From JBBQFC01 sp038321615 (GTDB taxonomy: Bacteria > Bacteroidota > Bacteroidia > Flavobacteriales_D > Cryomorphaceae), in the NCBI GenBank assembly GCA_038321615.1, contig JBBQFC010000087.1:1-9264 (forward strand): a stretch of DNA of 9,264 nt, in the 5' to 3' direction. Numbering within the stretch: position 1 is the first letter of the stretch; each line of letters begins with the position of its first letter. A program made the translations under genes and the position numbers. The notes under the pieces are model-generated. The model was not told the origin of the DNA, searched no databases, and saw only the letters and a program-made list of their open reading frames with translations. This document shows, in pieces, positions 6,884-9,264 of the stretch.

Positions 6884-7288
6884 TTATTTCAATGAATACT
6901 CATACCCTTTCCTCAACAGCCCCATCACTTCATCGCTCAATTGATCGGGGTGAGCGATTCTAATGTGGTGGGCGAATTTATTCGAATAATCGGTAATGGT
7001 TTTGAATAGGGGAGAGTCGAGTTGGGTGGCATAATAGAATTTCAGATCGAGCTCTTTTTTCATTGGCTTTATTATCAACCAGGCCTTTTTACTCGTAAAG
7101 ACCACGGTATGCCGAGATGCCCCAAAAGTATTGGGCTTCCAAGAAGCGATTAGGTGCAGCAAATCATCAAAAGCTACAACCAGTTCGTCTGGTTTACCAA
7201 CGAAAAGTTCGCCGATATCAATTGTTTCACAATAATGTGATTGATTATTGACCTTGAAATTTCGGCGGCAGGCAGGGCAGTTCCACAT
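6884..7288 (-). CDS. DUF5655-like small protein with zinc-ribbon-like N-terminus
   Basis: 134 residues. It starts MWNCPACRRNFKVNNQSHYC, with Cys4, Cys7, His18 and Cys20 laid out like a small metal-binding ribbon. This matches the W-x-CP-x-C-x-R-x-F...NQ-x-H-x-C opening seen in DUF5655-type proteins. The following sequence (FVGKPDELVVAFDDLLHLI, then HTVVFTSKKAWLIIKPMKKELDLKFYYA, then HHIRIAHPDQLSDEVMGLLRKGYEYS) also fits that family, whose biochemical role is not established. I used ATG 7286-7288; a TTG three codons upstream (7295-7297) is less likely because family members begin at this Met-Trp. The gene sits alone between the RAYT and the lipoprotein gene, with no sign of an operon partner. 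The 62-bp gap downstream holds nothing clear, and an AT-only hairpin (6872-6888) overlaps its stop codon. Confidence 0.75.
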   Translation of the reverse strand: MWNCPACRRNFKVNNQSHYCETIDIGELFVGKPDELVVAFDDLLHLIASWKPNTFGASRHTVVFTSKKAWLIIKPMKKELDLKFYYATQLDSPLFKTITDYSNKFAHHIRIAHPDQLSDEVMGLLRKGYEYSLK

Positions 7289-7401
7289 AATTTTCAAAGA
7301 AGAAATGTCTAAACTACTTTAATAAAACACACAATAAAGCGCTCACTTCGATTCTTATTTCACAGGTTGAACTTGGCGTTTGCTGAAGTCTTCAATAGTC
7401 C

Positions 7402-8478
7402 TTACTCAATTATAGCACCGCCAACCAACGTGCGCTCCGCATACCCAATATCCCAAAAGTAAGGTGCAGGAAACTCAGGCAGGGGCTCGACATCTTTGCC
7501 GGTGTACCACATTTTCACCTTGTTGCTTTCAATAACGATGGTGGGAAAAGAAGCGGTGTTGGCATCCCAAGATCCCGATTCGCCGCGTTGCAGCACAGGG
7601 TTGTTTGGCGATTTTACCCAATTTATTCCATCCAGAGAGCTCGCATGACCCGTCTGCTGAAAGTAGTTGTCGCCTACATCCGTTCCGCCATACCACATAT
7701 GGTATTTCCCGTTGTGAAATTTCACTTCGGGATCCTGCACGTACACGGCATCCCAAGCTCCGGCTGTGGTGGTCAAAACCGGATTGCCCGCATGCTTTGT
7801 CCAGTTTATTCCATCAATCGAAGTGGCATACCCAATATTCACCGTACCATCGGTGGTTTCACCGTTTACCACCGCATCGTAGCCGGCGTACCACATTTGA
7901 TACATATCCGATATTTTTAAGACGCTCGGGCCTTCCAGAAAAAAGTTATCCCATTCATTTGCTTCGCCCACTTGAAGCACCGCATCGGGAACCCGCGTCC
8001 ACGCAATGCCATCGGGCGAATAGGCATAGCCAATGTCGTAGCGAATCCCATCGAAGGTCGTACCTGCATACCACATCTTAAATCGCTCGCTTTCGGCGGC
8101 GCTCGGATCAATAAGCACTGTAGCTGTTTCGACTCCCAAGCTGTCCCAGAAGTTTGATCGGATATCGACAACCGGATTTCCGGCGTATTTGATCCAATTT
8201 ATGCCATCGAACGATGTGGCATATGAGATACTTGAATGAAGAAAGGTATCGGGCAATACGGCCCCGCCGCCAGTGTACCACATTTTGTAAACGCCGTCAT
8301 GAAAAAGGACACAAGGATCGCTTACGGCGTAGAAATCGTTGGAGAAAAGCGGGCCGCGTTGCAACACAGGGTTCCCGATCACCTTATTCCAATGGCTGAC
8401 AGTTATCGGCACTTGGTCGTCAGAATTTTGACAAGCTAAAATCAACGCGGTAAGAAGGCAAAGAATAAAAACTTTCAT
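7402..8478 (-). CDS. Lipoprotein with a five-bladed beta-propeller, glycosidase-like (GH43/GH32-type fold)
   Basis: 358 residues. MKVFILCLLTALILAC is a lipoprotein signal with lipobox ILAC, so Cys16 would be lipidated and the protein held at the cell envelope. The remainder is five repeats of one pattern: NPVL, then WD, an acidic-Pro strand, (K)MWYxG, then IGYAxSxDGxxW. MWY motifs begin at residues 66, 135, 195, 261 and 323; DG-W turns at 91, 156, 222 and 283. Five such blades are the architecture of the arabinanase, levansucrase and invertase superfamily. Acidic residues at the conserved blade position are Asp54 (SDP), Glu117 (VETA), Glu182 (LEGP) and Asp249 (QDP); blade five has SFPT instead. 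That is compatible with an active glycosidase but does not give the substrate. A longer frame reaches 8640, but it lacks a signal peptide and runs through repeat DNA, so I rejected that start. Confidence 0.75.
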   Translation of the reverse strand: MKVFILCLLTALILACQNSDDQVPITVSHWNKVIGNPVLQRGPLFSNDFYAVSDPCVLFHDGVYKMWYTGGGAVLPDTFLHSSISYATSFDGINWIKYAGNPVVDIRSNFWDSLGVETATVLIDPSAAESERFKMWYAGTTFDGIRYDIGYAYSPDGIAWTRVPDAVLQVGEANEWDNFFLEGPSVLKISDMYQMWYAGYDAVVNGETTDGTVNIGYATSIDGINWTKHAGNPVLTTTAGAWDAVYVQDPEVKFHNGKYHMWYGGTDVGDNYFQQTGHASSLDGINWVKSPNNPVLQRGESGSWDANTASFPTIVIESNKVKMWYTGKDVEPLPEFPAPYFWDIGYAERTLVGGAIIE

Positions 8479-8510
8479 AGGCTTAAAGGTAATTTCTTGG
8501 ACAATGGATT

Positions 8511-8532
8511 TACACGAATTGAATATCGTGTA
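8511..8532. promoter_or_regulatory. Inverted repeat upstream of the lipoprotein gene
   Basis: TACACGA (8511-8517) and TCGTGTA (8526-8532) form perfect 7-bp arms around an 8-base AT-rich centre. It lies 32 bases upstream of the lipoprotein ATG. Size and place fit a dimeric repressor or activator site, but no cognate regulator is visible in the window. Confidence 0.35.
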
Positions 8533-8547
8533 GCCCGCTCCGCTGAA

Positions 8548-8599
8548 TCCGCTCCGCTGCATTTGTAATGCTGTCCGCTCCGCTGCATTTGTAATGCTG
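8548..8599. repeat. Perfect 26-bp tandem duplication
   Basis: Two identical adjacent 26-bp copies, 8548-8573 and 8574-8599, each beginning TCCGCTCCGCTG and each containing GCATT-TGT-AATGC, a small hairpin. A third truncated copy (CCGCTCCGCTG) lies at 8535-8545. An inverted copy of its core, GCGGAGCGG, lies at 8733-8741. It sits in the divergent intergenic region between the lipoprotein gene (-) and the channel gene (+). Confidence 0.9.
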
Positions 8600-8768
8600 C
8601 GGTTATAAAACATGGCCAATCCACTCCTCCATATTTGCAATACTACCGTTTAATTTTCGACGCTTAAAATTCGAAAAAGTGGGCAACTACAATTTCCGCA
8701 ACTTGGCGAGCGACGAAGAAACTCCCCAAGCTGCGGAGCGGTGACGTTAATTAGATATCTTCGACAGC

Positions 8769-9264
8769 ATGATTAAGTATTTCAGAAAATTTCGGGTGTA
8801 CTGGCTGCGCGATGCAAGTTTTGCGACGCTTTTAGCAATGCTGGTTTTAATGGTATTTGTTCTGCCCGTAGCTATGAGTTCTATGGAGCACGGCGACAAC
8901 CTGCTTCATGCGATGCTCTTGGTTCTTTTTTTTGTTGGTATCTGGTCGGCCGACACGCAGCAATTGGTTGTAATTAGCGCAGTGTTTTTTGTTCTGCATC
9001 TCGTCCTGAAAACCATCAGGTTTCACGATCAGTTTGTTACCAGGCAAATCATAGAGTTCATAGTGGCAATTCTCAACCTTATGATATTCGGGCTGATTAA
9101 TTTAAGATTGCTTTTTCGAGACAATTCAATAACTTTTTGGCGCATACTTGGGGCTATTAATGTATACCTTATTGTGGCTCTGCTGGGTGCATTTGTGTTA
9201 ATGCTTATTGCGGTGGTTCTCGGTGAGTCAATTACAGGCGAAGTGGCACTTACCGGCACAGACA
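8769..9264 (+). CDS. Ion-channel-like multi-spanning membrane protein (5' part, cut at window edge)
   Basis: 165 codons from ATG 8769-8771 run open to the window end; an in-frame TAA lies 18 bases upstream of the ATG, which fixes the start. Five hydrophobic segments are visible, at about residues 18-37, 46-60, 66-82, 94-116 and 126-151. The last one, RILGAINVYLIVALLGAFVLMLIAVVLG, followed by an Asp/Glu/Thr-containing loop start, resembles the helix leading into the pore loop of bacterial ion-channel family proteins (Ion_trans_2 type). The selectivity filter, which would read TVGYG or similar, lies beyond the window, so ion specificity cannot be judged and the channel call rests on topology and this one segment. 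It is the only intact + strand gene start in the window, divergent from the lipoprotein gene. Confidence 0.6.
   Translation, partial: MIKYFRKFRVYWLRDASFATLLAMLVLMVFVLPVAMSSMEHGDNLLHAMLLVLFFVGIWSADTQQLVVISAVFFVLHLVLKTIRFHDQFVTRQIIEFIVAILNLMIFGLINLRLLFRDNSITFWRILGAINVYLIVALLGAFVLMLIAVVLGESITGEVALTGTD

Larger units (their letters stand above)
8479..8768. other. Divergent intergenic region, 290 bp
   Basis: Separates the lipoprotein gene on the - strand from the channel gene on the + strand, so it must hold both promoters. Apart from the inverted repeat and the tandem duplication listed separately, I recognised no RNA gene, no clear promoter box and no convincing small gene. Confidence 0.7.

Noticed and set aside
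6872..6888. AATAATT-GCT-AATTATT hairpin at the end of the DUF5655-like gene as terminator
   Set aside because: The stem is entirely A/T, overlaps the stop codon, and no T run follows on the - strand.
8479..8640. N-terminal extension of the propeller lipoprotein frame to 8640
   Set aside because: The extra 54 residues are coded mostly by the 26-bp tandem repeat, show no domain, and would hide a perfect lipoprotein signal peptide that starts at 8478.
8679..8744. Short + strand frame starting GTG (GNYNFRNLASDEE...) before the channel gene
   Set aside because: About 21 codons with a weak start and no recognisable family; openness at this length is expected by chance.

Overview
The window looks like chromosomal DNA from a member of the Bacteroidota. 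The evidence is a C-terminal peptide tail of the type IX secretion (T9SS) sorting-signal type at the left edge, a large secreted TPR-CHAT protein, a Bacteroidota-style RAYT transposase, and arsenic genes of the Acr3 plus thioredoxin-type ArsC kind. Genus cannot be told from this sequence. Apart from the two edge fragments, which are on the + strand, every gene is on the - strand.

Layout by window coordinate. (1) 2-31: last codons of a + strand gene, closed by a strong intrinsic terminator at 54-83. (2) 139-3371: one decayed gene that originally coded for about 1078 residues: signal peptide, TPR array, CHAT caspase-like domain and a C-terminal membrane anchor. It is broken by four single-base losses and two in-frame TAA stops. 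It reads as five apparent open frames that rejoin into a single colinear protein. (3) 3528-5768: intact arsenic-resistance operon arsR, arsC, acr3, with a perfect 12-bp palindrome (5782-5793) just upstream of arsR that is a good ArsR operator candidate. (4) 5886-6821: intact RAYT (HUH, IS200-like) transposase. Its coding frame is interrupted by an Asn/Gly/Asp-rich repeat tract and also contains a perfect 20-bp palindrome. (5) 6884-7288: small DUF5655-like protein with a zinc-ribbon-like N-terminus. (6) 7402-8478: lipoprotein with five clear beta-propeller repeats resembling the GH43/GH32-type glycosidase fold. (7) 8479-8768: divergent intergenic region with an inverted repeat and a perfect 26-bp tandem duplication. 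(8) 8769 to the right edge: + strand start of a multi-helix ion-channel-like membrane protein, cut before its selectivity filter.

How the parts work together: only the arsenic operon is a clear functional unit. ArsR senses arsenite and represses the operon, ArsC reduces arsenate to arsenite, and Acr3 exports arsenite. The other genes look like independent accessory genes. The most unusual points are the multiply broken CHAT gene with both catalytic residues still encoded, and the RAYT gene carrying a REP-like palindrome and a fast-evolving repeat tract inside its own frame. I saw no CRISPR array, tRNA or rRNA.
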